DNA from: a virus
DNA length: 33,467 nt
IMG/VR virus record: IMGVR_UViG_3300030106_005376
Span: 1-33,467 of that record
Strand: one strand, 5' to 3'
The notes under the pieces are model-generated. The model was given only the letters and a program-made list of their open reading frames with translations. It was not told where the DNA came from and did no database searches. Of this stretch, positions 1 through 7,520 are shown one piece after another (position 1 is the stretch's first letter; each line of letters opens with the position of its first letter). Position numbers and translations under genes: made by a program.

Positions 1-1
1 T

Positions 2-328
2 TCAGCCCAAAGACAAATAGTTGGTGGTAAGTTGAAAATAGATACAAGTTCTGTAATTCAGAATAATTATAAACTACAATTGTTAGAGATGTTATCCAAT
101 GATAGTAAATTAAATGACATCAGACAATTAATCGCTGATAATTCTATTTCAGATTATTCAGAGTTGTATAGATTATTGTATGATGAGGTTGATAATTATG
201 GTAATGGAAAACAAGCTGAGTGTATTATGAACATCGCAGAAGCTCAGTATCAAGATGTACATGTTGTAGATAAAGAGATTAACTTTATGTCACTAATAAT
301 AAGATTAACAAGGATATTAAAAAAATGA
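2..328 (+). CDS. 44: Clamp-loader large subunit, gp44-like (C-terminal part; 5' end outside window)
   Basis: The reading frame is open from base 2, so the gene starts before the window; an in-frame TTG at 32 is probably only an internal Leu codon. What remains is the helical C-terminal collar region of a T4 gp44-type AAA+ clamp loader. The last 40 residues, including IAEAQYQDVHVVDKEIN, resemble the C-terminus of marine T4-like gp44 proteins as I recall them. The Walker motifs would lie upstream and cannot be checked. The gp62-like partner lies 390 bp downstream, which supports the call. gp44 and gp62 together load the sliding clamp gp45 at replication forks. The stop overlaps the next ATG (ATGA). 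Confidence 0.72.
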   Translation, partial: SAQRQIVGGKLKIDTSSVIQNNYKLQLLEMLSNDSKLNDIRQLIADNSISDYSELYRLLYDEVDNYGNGKQAECIMNIAEAQYQDVHVVDKEINFMSLIIRLTRILKK

Positions 329-483
329 AACGATTCAGAGTAGAACATAATGATATGGAAAAGGGTATTTTGTATATTACATTACATCACCCACCATATG
401 AAGATGAGAACATCTTATCTAGAATAAAATGGGAACAAAAAGATGTTACGATAACAGAGGTATATCTAGGGGGAGAGGAATAA
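325..483 (+). CDS. Small hypothetical protein between clamp-loader genes
   Basis: A 52-residue ORF starting MKRFRVEHNDMEKGILYITL and ending in EVYLGGEE. Its ATG overlaps the gp44 stop (ATGA) and its TAA overlaps the ATG of the next gene (TAATG), so it is translationally coupled on both sides, which is the main evidence that it is real. It has no membrane segment or recognisable motif; the composition suggests a small mixed alpha/beta protein. I do not recognise the family. Its place inside the clamp-loader operon suggests a role linked to replication or simply co-expression. Confidence 0.6.
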   Translation: MKRFRVEHNDMEKGILYITLHHPPYEDENILSRIKWEQKDVTITEVYLGGEE

Positions 484-719
484 TGATGATACCAGGTAAA
501 AATGGACAAATGGAACAAACAATTGACTTTAGTAAAACAACTGAAATATGTTGTGAGGCATGTGGTGGTAAAACATTTAAACAAACACTTTTATTAAGAA
601 AGATGTCAGCATTAGTTGCACCAGGTGGACAAGAAACTATAATCCCAATGCAAGTATTCGCTTGTGAAAAATGTGGACATGTGAATAAAGAGTTCGCAGA
701 CGTGGATGGAATTCAGTAG
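483..719 (+). CDS. Small zinc-ribbon protein
   Basis: The start is taken at 483, where TAATG overlaps the upstream stop and a GGGAGAGG ribosome binding site lies just before; ATG at 486 is equally possible. The 78-residue product begins MMIPGKNGQMEQ and carries two CxxC knuckles, CEACGG near residues 21-26 and CEKCGH near residues 62-67, a typical zinc ribbon with a 35-40 residue insert. Zinc ribbons of this size bind DNA, RNA or protein partners. Its position between gp44 and gp62 suggests an accessory role in replication or late transcription, but that is inference only. Confidence 0.65.
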   Translation: MMIPGKNGQMEQTIDFSKTTEICCEACGGKTFKQTLLLRKMSALVAPGGQETIIPMQVFACEKCGHVNKEFADVDGIQ

Positions 720-1138
720 TGACAATATTCGATTGGATAAATCAAATACTTGTAAAGAAAACTCATTGGGATGAATTTACAGAAGATGAACAAAAGAGAT
801 TCAGCCCATTTATAATTAATCGTTGGTTGTCAATGGACAAAGACTTTCTTGAGATTGTAAATTTCTTTCAAAAGTATTCCATTGGAACATTAGAACCACG
901 AGAGGTTTACAAATGGTATTGTGATATGTTACCAAGAGGTAAGAGATTCAATAAATATATCAAAGGTAAAAAAGACAAGAAATACAATACTGAATTAATT
1001 GATATTATGGTTACACATTTTGAATGTAGTAAATCACAAGTAAAAGATTATTTGGATTTAATTGCTAAAAATGAGTTGATTGAAATATTAGAAAAGTATG
1101 GAATGAATGAAAAAACAATAAAGAGGTTATTAAAGTGA
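719..1138 (+). CDS. 62: Clamp-loader small subunit, gp62-like
   Basis: A 139-residue protein with a GTG start that shares a base with the preceding TAG. The segment LPRGKRFNKYIK at residues 71-82 matches the most conserved block of T4 gp62 (VPRGKRYGKW) and of cyanophage gp62 (RPRKRFAKW). The N-terminus FSPFIINRWLSM also fits marine gp62 homologues. gp62 is the single non-ATPase subunit that completes the gp44 tetramer into the clamp loader. It is shorter than T4 gp62 (187 residues), as in other marine relatives. The gp44-gp62 order is that of T4, except that two small genes sit between them. It overlaps the next gene by 4 bp. Confidence 0.82.
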   Translation: MTIFDWINQILVKKTHWDEFTEDEQKRFSPFIINRWLSMDKDFLEIVNFFQKYSIGTLEPREVYKWYCDMLPRGKRFNKYIKGKKDKKYNTELIDIMVTHFECSKSQVKDYLDLIAKNELIEILEKYGMNEKTIKRLLK

Positions 1139-1527
1139 AAATAAAAGAAAATGACTTGACGATAACTGAAACAGACTTGTCAGTTACAAAACATCCAATT
1201 GTTGAACAAATGGAAAAAGAATGGCCTGAAATGACTGGTGAGTTTAGAAGATTACAAAGGGAACAATATGAATTATTTTGTAGAAAACAACACGATTATG
1301 GTCCTGGTAATATTTCAGTTGGAACACAATTATCAACGGATGATGAAATTAAGTTATCATTAACTGGATTGTGGTTTAGAATGAATGATAAAATACAAAG
1401 ACTAAAAACTTTATTAATGGGGAATAAAGATACGGCTGTAGACGAACCATTAGAAGACGCATACTTAGATGTATCTAATTATGGTATTATGGCTACAATA
1501 GTTAAGAATGGAAAATGGGGAAAATAA
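1135..1527 (+). CDS. Nucleotide modification associated domain 1 (DUF1599/Nmad1) protein
   Basis: A 130-residue protein with a GTG start overlapping the gp62 stop and an AGAGG ribosome binding site. Diagnostic segments are KQHDYGPGNIS, LWFRMNDKIQRLKTL and EPLEDAYLDVSNYGIM, which match the all-alpha DUF1599/Nmad1 family related to MazG-like nucleotide pyrophosphatases. Family members are common in phages and are linked by genome context to base modification or dNTP pool control. The acidic and histidine positions expected of the family (HDYG, NDK, ED) are present, so the protein is probably active. A Mom-like DNA modification protein lies two genes downstream, which fits. Confidence 0.75.
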   Translation: MKIKENDLTITETDLSVTKHPIVEQMEKEWPEMTGEFRRLQREQYELFCRKQHDYGPGNISVGTQLSTDDEIKLSLTGLWFRMNDKIQRLKTLLMGNKDTAVDEPLEDAYLDVSNYGIMATIVKNGKWGK

Positions 1528-1528
1528 A

Positions 1529-1741
1529 ATGAATCAATTAATAAAAGCTGCGATAGATTATTATCAAGCACAAAGAACAGAGGCATTGGCTCACTTAGAT
1601 TTATTATTCAATGATGCTGTTCAAATAGGAGAACACTCAGATTTATTAACTGAGGTAAAGAAATGGACAGATAGTTTATCACAAGCTGAAGAAAATTTAG
1701 AAACATTAAAGAGAAACTTTGACTATAATCAATCCAAATAA
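1529..1741 (+). CDS. Small helical hypothetical protein
   Basis: I take the ATG at 1529, two bases after the upstream stop and preceded by GGGGAAAA, over an upstream in-frame start at 1508. The 70-residue product is almost entirely helix-forming, with heptad-like spacing in the second half (LLTEVKKWTDSLSQAEENLETLKR), so a coiled coil is likely. It has no catalytic motif. It overlaps the next gene by 23 bp. I do not recognise a function. Confidence 0.6.
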   Translation: MNQLIKAAIDYYQAQRTEALAHLDLLFNDAVQIGEHSDLLTEVKKWTDSLSQAEENLETLKRNFDYNQSK

Positions 1742-2477
1742 AATAACCATAAGAGAAATATCAAAGAAGATAGCTAAAGATATGATTGTAAAAAATCATT
1801 ACAGTCATAAGTGGACAAGTTGTAGATACGCTTTAGGTGTATTTTTTAAAACAGATAACGAACATCAGTTTTTTGATGAGAAAGATGAAAAGTTAGCTGG
1901 TGTAGCTATCTATGGTTATCCTGTTGGTAGGAGTGCTCCCAAATCTATTTCACCTGAATTAAAGGAAGAAGAAGTATTGGAGTTAACAAGGTTATTTATC
2001 TTTGATGATTATGGTAAGAATACAGAGAGTGTGGTTTTATCTAAAACATTCAATTGGTTAAAAATAAACGCTAGTGAAATAAAAGTATTGGTAAGTTATT
2101 CAGACCCGGAACAAGGGCACTTGGGTATTATTTATCAAGCTACTAATTGGATATATCAAGGAAATAATATTAGGTTGATGCCTAATTACGCTATACGACT
2201 TACAGAAGATGGTAAGTGGATGCACTCAAGAAATGTTACAACGAAGTTTGGTTCTCACAATCTTGAGAAATTGAAGAAGAAAATCGGACATACATTTTGG
2301 AGAAAAGAAGAACCTGAAAAACATAGATACTTATATCTGTTATGTGGAAAGAAAGATAAGAAAAAAATTATGAATACATTAATACATAAACCTAAACCAT
2401 ATCCAAAAGACGCTTATCAATTCTATCCAGAGATACAAAAGATTGAAGTAGAATCAAAGGAGAAATTTTATGGGTAG
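1719..2477 (+). CDS. Mom-like GNAT-family DNA modification protein
   Basis: A 252-residue protein. NHYSHKW at residues 26-32 and the block SYSDPEQGHLGIIYQATNW (near residue 130) are hallmarks of the Mu Mom-related acyltransferase-like family found in many phages. Mu Mom modifies adenine to N6-carbamoylmethyl-adenine and shields phage DNA from restriction. The chosen start is TTG at 1719 with an AGAGAAA-type upstream sequence, because the family's conserved N-terminal segment begins only a few residues later; the first ATG (residue 22) would cut into it. It stands next to an Nmad1 protein and close to the clamp loader, which suits a role on replicating phage DNA. Whether this protein makes the Mu base or another one is unknown. 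Confidence 0.72.
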   Translation: MTIINPNKITIREISKKIAKDMIVKNHYSHKWTSCRYALGVFFKTDNEHQFFDEKDEKLAGVAIYGYPVGRSAPKSISPELKEEEVLELTRLFIFDDYGKNTESVVLSKTFNWLKINASEIKVLVSYSDPEQGHLGIIYQATNWIYQGNNIRLMPNYAIRLTEDGKWMHSRNVTTKFGSHNLEKLKKKIGHTFWRKEEPEKHRYLYLLCGKKDKKKIMNTLIHKPKPYPKDAYQFYPEIQKIEVESKEKFYG

Positions 2478-3330
2478 AATATCTTATTCACAATTATCAA
2501 TGTTTTCAGAGTGTCCACAAAGGTGGAAACTAAATTACATAGATGATGTAACGGAAAGAGAACCAAGTATACATTTATTATTTGGAACAGCGATGCACGA
2601 AGTTATACAAACTTGGTTAGAAGTTATGTATCACGATAGTGTGAAAAATGCAAACAAATTAAATCTTGAACAAAGATTACATGATAAAATGATGGAGTTA
2701 TTTAAACATGACAAAGAAGTTTATGGTAAGAATCCTTGTACATTAGAAGAAATGAGAGAGTTTTTTCAAGATGGTGTAAATATATTAGATTTCTTAAAAA
2801 AAAGAAGAGCTGATTATTTTAACAAAAGAGGTTACAAACTTATAGGTTGTGAAGTTCCAATTGAAGTAGATTTAAAAAAGAATGTTAAAATAGTTGGTTA
2901 TTTAGATTTAGTTATATTAGATGAAAGAACTGATATAATAACAATTTACGACATAAAAACATCTACACAAGGTTGGAATAAATGGATGAAAAAAGATGAG
3001 AATAAAACTCAACAATTATTATTATATAAACAATTTTATTCTAATCAATACAATCATCCAATAGATAAAATAGAAGTGGAATACTTCATAGTGAAAAGAA
3101 AACTATGGGAAAATGCTATGTTTCCTCAAAAAAGAGTTCAAAAGTTTTCACCAGCGAGTGGGACTGTAAGTATGAACAAGGTTGCTAAACGACTAAACAC
3201 ATTCTTAGATTTAGCATTCAATGATGAGGGTGAAAGAATATCAGAAAACATTATACCAACACCAAGTAAGAAAGCTTGTAAATGGTGTGAATTTAATCAA
3301 ACAGAGTATTGTAGTGTGGGGGTAAGATGA
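2470..3330 (+). CDS. PD-(D/E)XK exonuclease with Fe-S cluster (Cas4/RecB-like)
   Basis: A 286-residue protein with an AAGGAG ribosome binding site. Catalytic features of the RecB/Cas4 nuclease fold are in order: H43 in FGTAMHEVIQ, D146 in GYLDLVI, D161 and K163 in YDIKTS, and the QLLLY motif at residues 182-186. C15 in SECPQRW plus C270, C273 and C281 near the C-terminus give the one-plus-three cysteine pattern of a 4Fe-4S cluster, as in Cas4 and AddB. Homologues are common in marine T4-like phages and are thought to act in recombination or DNA processing. No cas1/cas2 or CRISPR array is nearby, so a CRISPR adaptation role is not suggested. Confidence 0.85.
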   Translation: MGRISYSQLSMFSECPQRWKLNYIDDVTEREPSIHLLFGTAMHEVIQTWLEVMYHDSVKNANKLNLEQRLHDKMMELFKHDKEVYGKNPCTLEEMREFFQDGVNILDFLKKRRADYFNKRGYKLIGCEVPIEVDLKKNVKIVGYLDLVILDERTDIITIYDIKTSTQGWNKWMKKDENKTQQLLLYKQFYSNQYNHPIDKIEVEYFIVKRKLWENAMFPQKRVQKFSPASGTVSMNKVAKRLNTFLDLAFNDEGERISENIIPTPSKKACKWCEFNQTEYCSVGVR

Positions 3331-3665
3331 AAATAAGATTAGATAAAACTGATAGTAAAGTTATAAAATCAAACAAAACATATGATGTTATAGATAATAC
3401 AAATTTAAATAATTTAGTTGTGTCAAAAACCATATTACACGCAGGAAAAAAAACTGGTGGACATAATCATAGCGGGCAAGAAGAGGTTTATATCTTTATG
3501 AAGGGTGAAGGTACAATGATTGTAGGGACTAATACATTTGAAGTAAAGGCTGGTGACACAATTTTAATACCAGATGGTGATTTTCATCAAGTGCATAACA
3601 CAGGTTTTTATGCTGAAGATGATTTAGAATTCATATGTGTTTTTGATGGGGGAAGAAATCACTAA
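3327..3665 (+). CDS. Cupin-domain protein
   Basis: A 112-residue single-domain cupin. Motif 1 is GGHNHSGQEEVYIFMKGEG and motif 2 is AGDTILIPDGDFHQVHNTG, giving the usual two-His/Glu plus His metal set. Small cupins of this type include sugar-phosphate isomerases, epimerases and binding proteins; the substrate cannot be told from sequence. It overlaps the upstream gene by ATGA and the downstream gene by TAATG. It lies in the replication-side operon rather than the sugar cluster, but only 1 kb from it. Confidence 0.78.
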   Translation: MKIRLDKTDSKVIKSNKTYDVIDNTNLNNLVVSKTILHAGKKTGGHNHSGQEEVYIFMKGEGTMIVGTNTFEVKAGDTILIPDGDFHQVHNTGFYAEDDLEFICVFDGGRNH

Positions 3666-4066
3666 TGAAAGTCGCAATCATAGGGAGTAGAAGATATGAA
3701 AACAAAAAAAAGATTAAGGATTTTGTATTTAAATTAAAACAACAATATGGTGACAAAACCATAGTTGTTAGTGGTGGGTGTAAACAAGGAGCTGATAGAT
3801 ACGCTAAGAAATATGCATTAGAGTTAGGTTTACAGTATGAGGAGTATCCACCATTTCACGAGGTTCATAACTTATATTGTTCTTTACCTGAATCAAGGTA
3901 TGACAAACCATTTAGTATGAGAAACTTTTTTGCTAGAAACAAGATAATCGCTGGCACTGCAGACTTTATCGTAGCATTCATACCTGAAGGCGTTGAGGCT
4001 AATGGAACAAAGAATGTATTAGAATATGCAAAAAAGTTAAATAAGAAAAGAATAATAATTTCATAG
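3665..4066 (+). CDS. SLOG-superfamily (DUF2493/YspA-like) nucleotide-binding protein
   Basis: A 133-residue Rossmann-like protein. MKVAIIGSRRY at the N-terminus and VVSGGCKQGADRYAKKYA near residues 37-54 are the signature of the DUF2493 (YspA/cpYpsA-related SLOG) family, which binds nucleotides or nucleotide-sugar ligands. It ends in an alpha/beta pattern, ADFIVAFIPEG and KKRIIIS. SLOG proteins are proposed ligand sensors or nucleotide-cleaving enzymes in phage and bacterial conflict systems; no specific function can be assigned here. It is the last gene before a short promoter-like gap. Confidence 0.75.
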   Translation: MKVAIIGSRRYENKKKIKDFVFKLKQQYGDKTIVVSGGCKQGADRYAKKYALELGLQYEEYPPFHEVHNLYCSLPESRYDKPFSMRNFFARNKIIAGTADFIVAFIPEGVEANGTKNVLEYAKKLNKKRIIIS

Positions 4067-4112
4067 TTTTTTTATATTTGTATATACTTATATATGTAAA
4101 TACGATGGAGAA
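4059..4112 (+). promoter_or_regulatory. Promoter-like AT-rich gap upstream of the RHH-like gene
   Basis: The gap between 4067 and 4117 contains TTTGTATATACTTATATATG, with TATATA at 4081-4086 as a possible -10 and a poor -35 candidate (TTTCAT, 4059-4064). It shares the TT(T/C)GTATAT core with the gaps at 10007-10015 and 30168-30176. A GATGGAG ribosome binding site follows at 4104-4110. The -35 match is weak, so the call is tentative. Confidence 0.35.
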
Positions 4113-4117
4113 ACAAT

Positions 4118-4312
4118 ATGAAAAATACAAAATTAACATCGGTTAAAATATTAGAATCATTGTATGAACGATTCAAACTAAACACAGTCAATACTAAAAT
4201 GACTTTACAAAAATTGACAAATCGTTCAGTTGATAAGTTTTTAACAGATAAAACATTTAGAGAAGAAATTGAAACATACGATAATCTAACGATTAGCGGA
4301 AGTAATTTTTAA
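4118..4312 (+). CDS. Small ribbon-helix-helix-like DNA-binding protein
   Basis: A 64-residue basic protein. KLTSVKILESLYERFKLN followed by two predicted helices (MTLQKLTNRSVDKFLTD, then FREEIETY) matches the shape of phage RHH/Arc-like proteins, in which a short strand pairs across a dimer and contacts DNA. It has its own ribosome binding site and is the first gene after a promoter-like gap, so it could be autoregulatory or could control the sugar operon that follows 18 bp later. That role is inference. Confidence 0.6.
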   Translation: MKNTKLTSVKILESLYERFKLNTVNTKMTLQKLTNRSVDKFLTDKTFREEIETYDNLTISGSNF

Positions 4313-4330
4313 AATAGGAGAAAATAGGTT

Positions 4331-5725
4331 ATGTTAAAGAAAAAAATTCTACTTTTATCGGATGACTTACGAATGCATAGTGGTATCGCTACTCAATCAA
4401 AAGAATTTGTAATGGGAACAATAGATAAATATGATTGGGTTCAATTGGGAGGTGCAGTTAAACATCCTGAACAAGGTAAAATTGTAGATATGAGTCAGGC
4501 TGTACAAAATGAATATGGAGTGAATGACGCATATCTCAAAATTTATCCAATATCAGGTTATGGCAACCCACAAATTTTACGAGAAATAATTTCAATGGAA
4601 AAACCAGATGCTATTTTACATTTTACAGACCCAAGATTTTGGATTTGGTTATATAATATGGAACACGAAATAAGACAAAACATTCCTATTTTGTATTATA
4701 ATATTTGGGATGATATTCCAGACCCATTATATAATACAAATTTCTACAGAAGTTCAGATATGTTGATGTCAATTTCAAAACAAACCTATGGTATTAATAA
4801 AAGAATACTTTCAAAATATGGTTATGAAGATTGGCAATTAGATTATGTACCACATGGTATAACTAATCAACGTATATTTAAAATACAAGATAAAGGTGAT
4901 ACTAAATTTAGAGAATTTGAACAAAGAATGGGGTTAGATAAATATAAATTTAAAATACTTTATCTAAATCGTAACATTAGAAGAAAGTCGCCTGGTGATG
5001 TCGCATTAGCTTATAAACACATGATGGATAAGTTAACACCTGAGCAGAGAAAAGATTGTTGTTTAGTTTGGCACGCTACACCAAGTGATGAAAACGGAAC
5101 TGATATGAGAGCTGTTTGTAAAACATTGTTACCTGATTATCCAATAATATTCACACACGATAATCATCCAAATGGTTCTTTTAATGATGAAGAAATGAAC
5201 TTTATTTATAATTCATCTGATGTGTATATTAATATGGCATCAAATGAAGGATTTGGTTTAGGGAGTTGTGAAGCACTTCACACTGGAACGCCAATTGTAG
5301 TAAATGTAACAGGTGGATTACAAGACCAATGTGGGTTTATGGATTCATCGTCAGATGGTGGAGCACATAGATATTTAGACGCTGAAGATTATGTTGAATT
5401 ACAATCTAATCATAGAGGAAAATATACAACTCATGGTAAATGGGTAAAACCTGTATTTCCATCAAATATAAGCTGTCAAGGTTCACCACTTACACCATAC
5501 ATATTTGATGACAGATGTTCATTTGAGGATGCTGGTGATGCACTTTTACAGTGGTATAACGAGGGTGATAAGGAAAGAGAAAGATGTGGTGAATTAGGAA
5601 GACAATTCGTTTTAAATGAAGGTAGAATGACTGGAAAACATATGTCAGAATCATTTATTAAAAATATAGAAACCACTTTTGAAAAATGGAAACCAAGAGA
5701 AAAATATGTATTGGAGGTTTGTTAA
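4331..5725 (+). CDS. GT-B fold glycosyltransferase (group 1/GT4-like)
   Basis: A 464-residue protein with a TAGGAG site upstream. The N-terminal domain starts with KKILLLSDDLRMHSGIATQS, the first strand-loop-helix of GT-B enzymes. The C-terminal domain carries YINMASNEGFGLGSCEALHT followed by GTPIVVNVTGG, the E-x7-E nucleotide-sugar-binding block of GT4 retaining glycosyltransferases. Between them, FKILYLNRNIRRKSPGDVALAY is the usual first strand of the donor-binding domain. No transmembrane segment is seen, so it is probably cytosolic or peripheral. It opens the sugar cluster and is translationally coupled (TAATG) to a second GT-B gene. Donor and acceptor are unknown. Confidence 0.8.
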   Translation: MLKKKILLLSDDLRMHSGIATQSKEFVMGTIDKYDWVQLGGAVKHPEQGKIVDMSQAVQNEYGVNDAYLKIYPISGYGNPQILREIISMEKPDAILHFTDPRFWIWLYNMEHEIRQNIPILYYNIWDDIPDPLYNTNFYRSSDMLMSISKQTYGINKRILSKYGYEDWQLDYVPHGITNQRIFKIQDKGDTKFREFEQRMGLDKYKFKILYLNRNIRRKSPGDVALAYKHMMDKLTPEQRKDCCLVWHATPSDENGTDMRAVCKTLLPDYPIIFTHDNHPNGSFNDEEMNFIYNSSDVYINMASNEGFGLGSCEALHTGTPIVVNVTGGLQDQCGFMDSSSDGGAHRYLDAEDYVELQSNHRGKYTTHGKWVKPVFPSNISCQGSPLTPYIFDDRCSFEDAGDALLQWYNEGDKERERCGELGRQFVLNEGRMTGKHMSESFIKNIETTFEKWKPREKYVLEVC

Positions 5726-7068
5726 TGAAAAAAATGATGTTAATATGTGCACCTGTTTCATCGAGAAGTGGATATGGTGACCACGCTAGAGATTTAGTTC
5801 AATCTTTTATTAATCATAATAAATATGATATAAAAATTTATGATGTAAATTGGGGTGAAACACCAAGAGACGCACTAAATAAAAAGAAAGATGAACAGAT
5901 TATTAAAAGAATTTTGAAAGAACCAAAAGTAAGTAGACAACCTGATGTATATGTTGATATTAGAATACCAAACGAATTTCAAACACATGGGAAAGTAAAT
6001 ATTGGAATTACCGCTGGAATCGAAACAACAGCTGTCTCTAACGCGTGGATAGAGGGATGTAACAAAATGGATTTAATAATTGTTCCATCTGAACACTCAA
6101 AAGAGGGATTTGTAAAAGCTTTATATGAAAAATTACAGACTTTGCCTGATGGTAAACAACAAAAAATTGGTGAATTAAAACTTGAAAAACCAATTGAAGT
6201 ATTATTTGAAGGTGCTGATAATGAAATATATAAATCAATCGATAATTCATCATTAGATTTAGTTGATGACATTAAAGAAAACTTTGTATTTCTACACGTT
6301 GGATTGTGGGGTAAAGGTGGTTATGGTGAGGATAGAAAAGACATAGCTAAATTAGTTAAAGTTTTTTATGAATCCTTTGCAAACAAAAAAGAACAACCAG
6401 CACTTATTTTAAAAACAAACGCAGCTACGTTTTCCATTTTAGATAGGGAAGAGTGTTTGAAAAAAATTAGACAAATTAAAAATGGTTTTCCATCTGATTG
6501 GAATTTACCAAATATTTACTTGTTACACGGTTCTTTATCAACAGAGGAAATGAATAAATTATATAATCATCCAAAAGTTAAAGCTATGATTTCATTAACT
6601 CACGGTGAGGGATTTGGAAGACCATTATTAGAGGCTTCAATGGTTGGGTTACCTGTAATCACTAGTGGTTGGAGTGGCCAAATGGATTTTCTCAGTCAGA
6701 CGGATTCAATGTTATTAGGTGGTGAATTGGTTAATGTTCCAAAATCACAACATTGGAAAGATATAATTATACCCGAATCACAATGGTTTAATGTAAATGA
6801 ACAACAGGCTTATAAAGCTATGAATTATTGTTTTGAAAATTATGATGATGTTAAACAAAAAGCGATTAATTTAATGAACATAAATAGAGATAAATTTACA
6901 TTAGATAAAATGAAAGAAAAACTTGATAAAATTGTCACACCATTTATAGACAAAGTCCCTACACAAGTTGGTTTAAAACTTCCTAAATTAAAAAAAGTGG
7001 GAGCATCACAAACACCAAAAATAAAATTACCAAAATTAAAAAAAGTTACTGACGAGGTAAAAGTATGA
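5725..7068 (+). CDS. GT-B fold glycosyltransferase with repeated basic C-terminal tail
   Basis: The start is ATG at 5725, which overlaps the upstream stop (TAATG) and follows GGAGG; upstream in-frame starts lie inside the previous gene. The 447-residue product has LTHGEGFGRPLLEASMVGLP and VITSGWSGQ in the donor domain, typical of GT4 enzymes. The N-terminus, MLICAPVSSRSGYGDHAR, fits the acceptor domain. The last 30 residues carry two exact copies of KLPKLKKV (residues 418-425 and 434-441) outside the fold. The following gene starts within the stop (ATGA). Confidence 0.8.
   Translation: MKKMMLICAPVSSRSGYGDHARDLVQSFINHNKYDIKIYDVNWGETPRDALNKKKDEQIIKRILKEPKVSRQPDVYVDIRIPNEFQTHGKVNIGITAGIETTAVSNAWIEGCNKMDLIIVPSEHSKEGFVKALYEKLQTLPDGKQQKIGELKLEKPIEVLFEGADNEIYKSIDNSSLDLVDDIKENFVFLHVGLWGKGGYGEDRKDIAKLVKVFYESFANKKEQPALILKTNAATFSILDREECLKKIRQIKNGFPSDWNLPNIYLLHGSLSTEEMNKLYNHPKVKAMISLTHGEGFGRPLLEASMVGLPVITSGWSGQMDFLSQTDSMLLGGELVNVPKSQHWKDIIIPESQWFNVNEQQAYKAMNYCFENYDDVKQKAINLMNINRDKFTLDKMKEKLDKIVTPFIDKVPTQVGLKLPKLKKVGASQTPKIKLPKLKKVTDEVKV
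6976..7047 (+). repeat. Two-copy in-frame repeat encoding KLPKLKKV
   Basis: Copies at 6976-6999 and 7024-7047 each encode the same eight residues, spaced 48 bp apart. The codons differ in places (ctt/tta, cct/cca, gtg/gtt), so selection on the peptide rather than recent DNA duplication may keep them alike. The tail is strongly basic. Confidence 0.7.
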
Positions 7069-7520
7069 AGGATATAATTAGTAATTGTTTTATTTGTGGT
7101 GAAAAATCTTTACATGTAGCTGGTAAAGAAGATGCACAGGTAATGCAGTGTATCAACTGTGGTTATACAACTTCAACTAAATTCACAGGCACAAAAGAAA
7201 CCAATGAAGAGTTTAAAAAACTTGGTGAGGACATGAAAAATTGGGCTAAAGAGGAAAACGGATATATTTGGATTCCAACTGTAATGGCTTTACCAATCGG
7301 TATGTTGTACCCAATTAATGTTAAAAAAGAAATGAAATGGGCTTTTGCACCTATGATAGAAATACCTGAGGAAGATAGAAAAAATTTCCCAAATCCAAGT
7401 GCACCAGGTAAGTTTTACGACAAAAAAGTCGACACAGAAAATTCAATTATTTATGATTTATTTTTAGATGGTATTTCATATGTCAATAAATTATTAAAAG
7501 AAAAAGTAGATGGCGAATAG
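7065..7520 (+). CDS. Zinc-ribbon protein, conserved phage type, unknown function
   Basis: A 151-residue protein. The N-terminus has two cysteine knuckles, CFICGEKS (residues 8-15) and CINCGYT (near residues 28-34), which form a zinc ribbon. The rest contains IPTVMALPIGMLYPINVKKE and KWAFAPMIEIPEEDRKNFPN, a pattern I associate with uncharacterised proteins of T4-like marine phages. It has no enzymatic motif. It overlaps both neighbours and lies between glycosyltransferase genes, but nothing ties it to sugar metabolism. Confidence 0.6.
   Translation: MKDIISNCFICGEKSLHVAGKEDAQVMQCINCGYTTSTKFTGTKETNEEFKKLGEDMKNWAKEENGYIWIPTVMALPIGMLYPINVKKEMKWAFAPMIEIPEEDRKNFPNPSAPGKFYDKKVDTENSIIYDLFLDGISYVNKLLKEKVDGE

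Noticed and set aside
429-482. N-terminal extension of the zinc-ribbon protein from an upstream ATG at 429
   Set aside because: This stretch codes in another frame for the 52-residue protein at 325-483; the GGGAGAGG site and TAATG overlap support the start at 483.
2470-3330. Cas4 as part of a CRISPR adaptation module
   Set aside because: No cas1, cas2 or repeat array is present; the nuclease fits the free-standing RecB/Cas4-like type common in marine phages.
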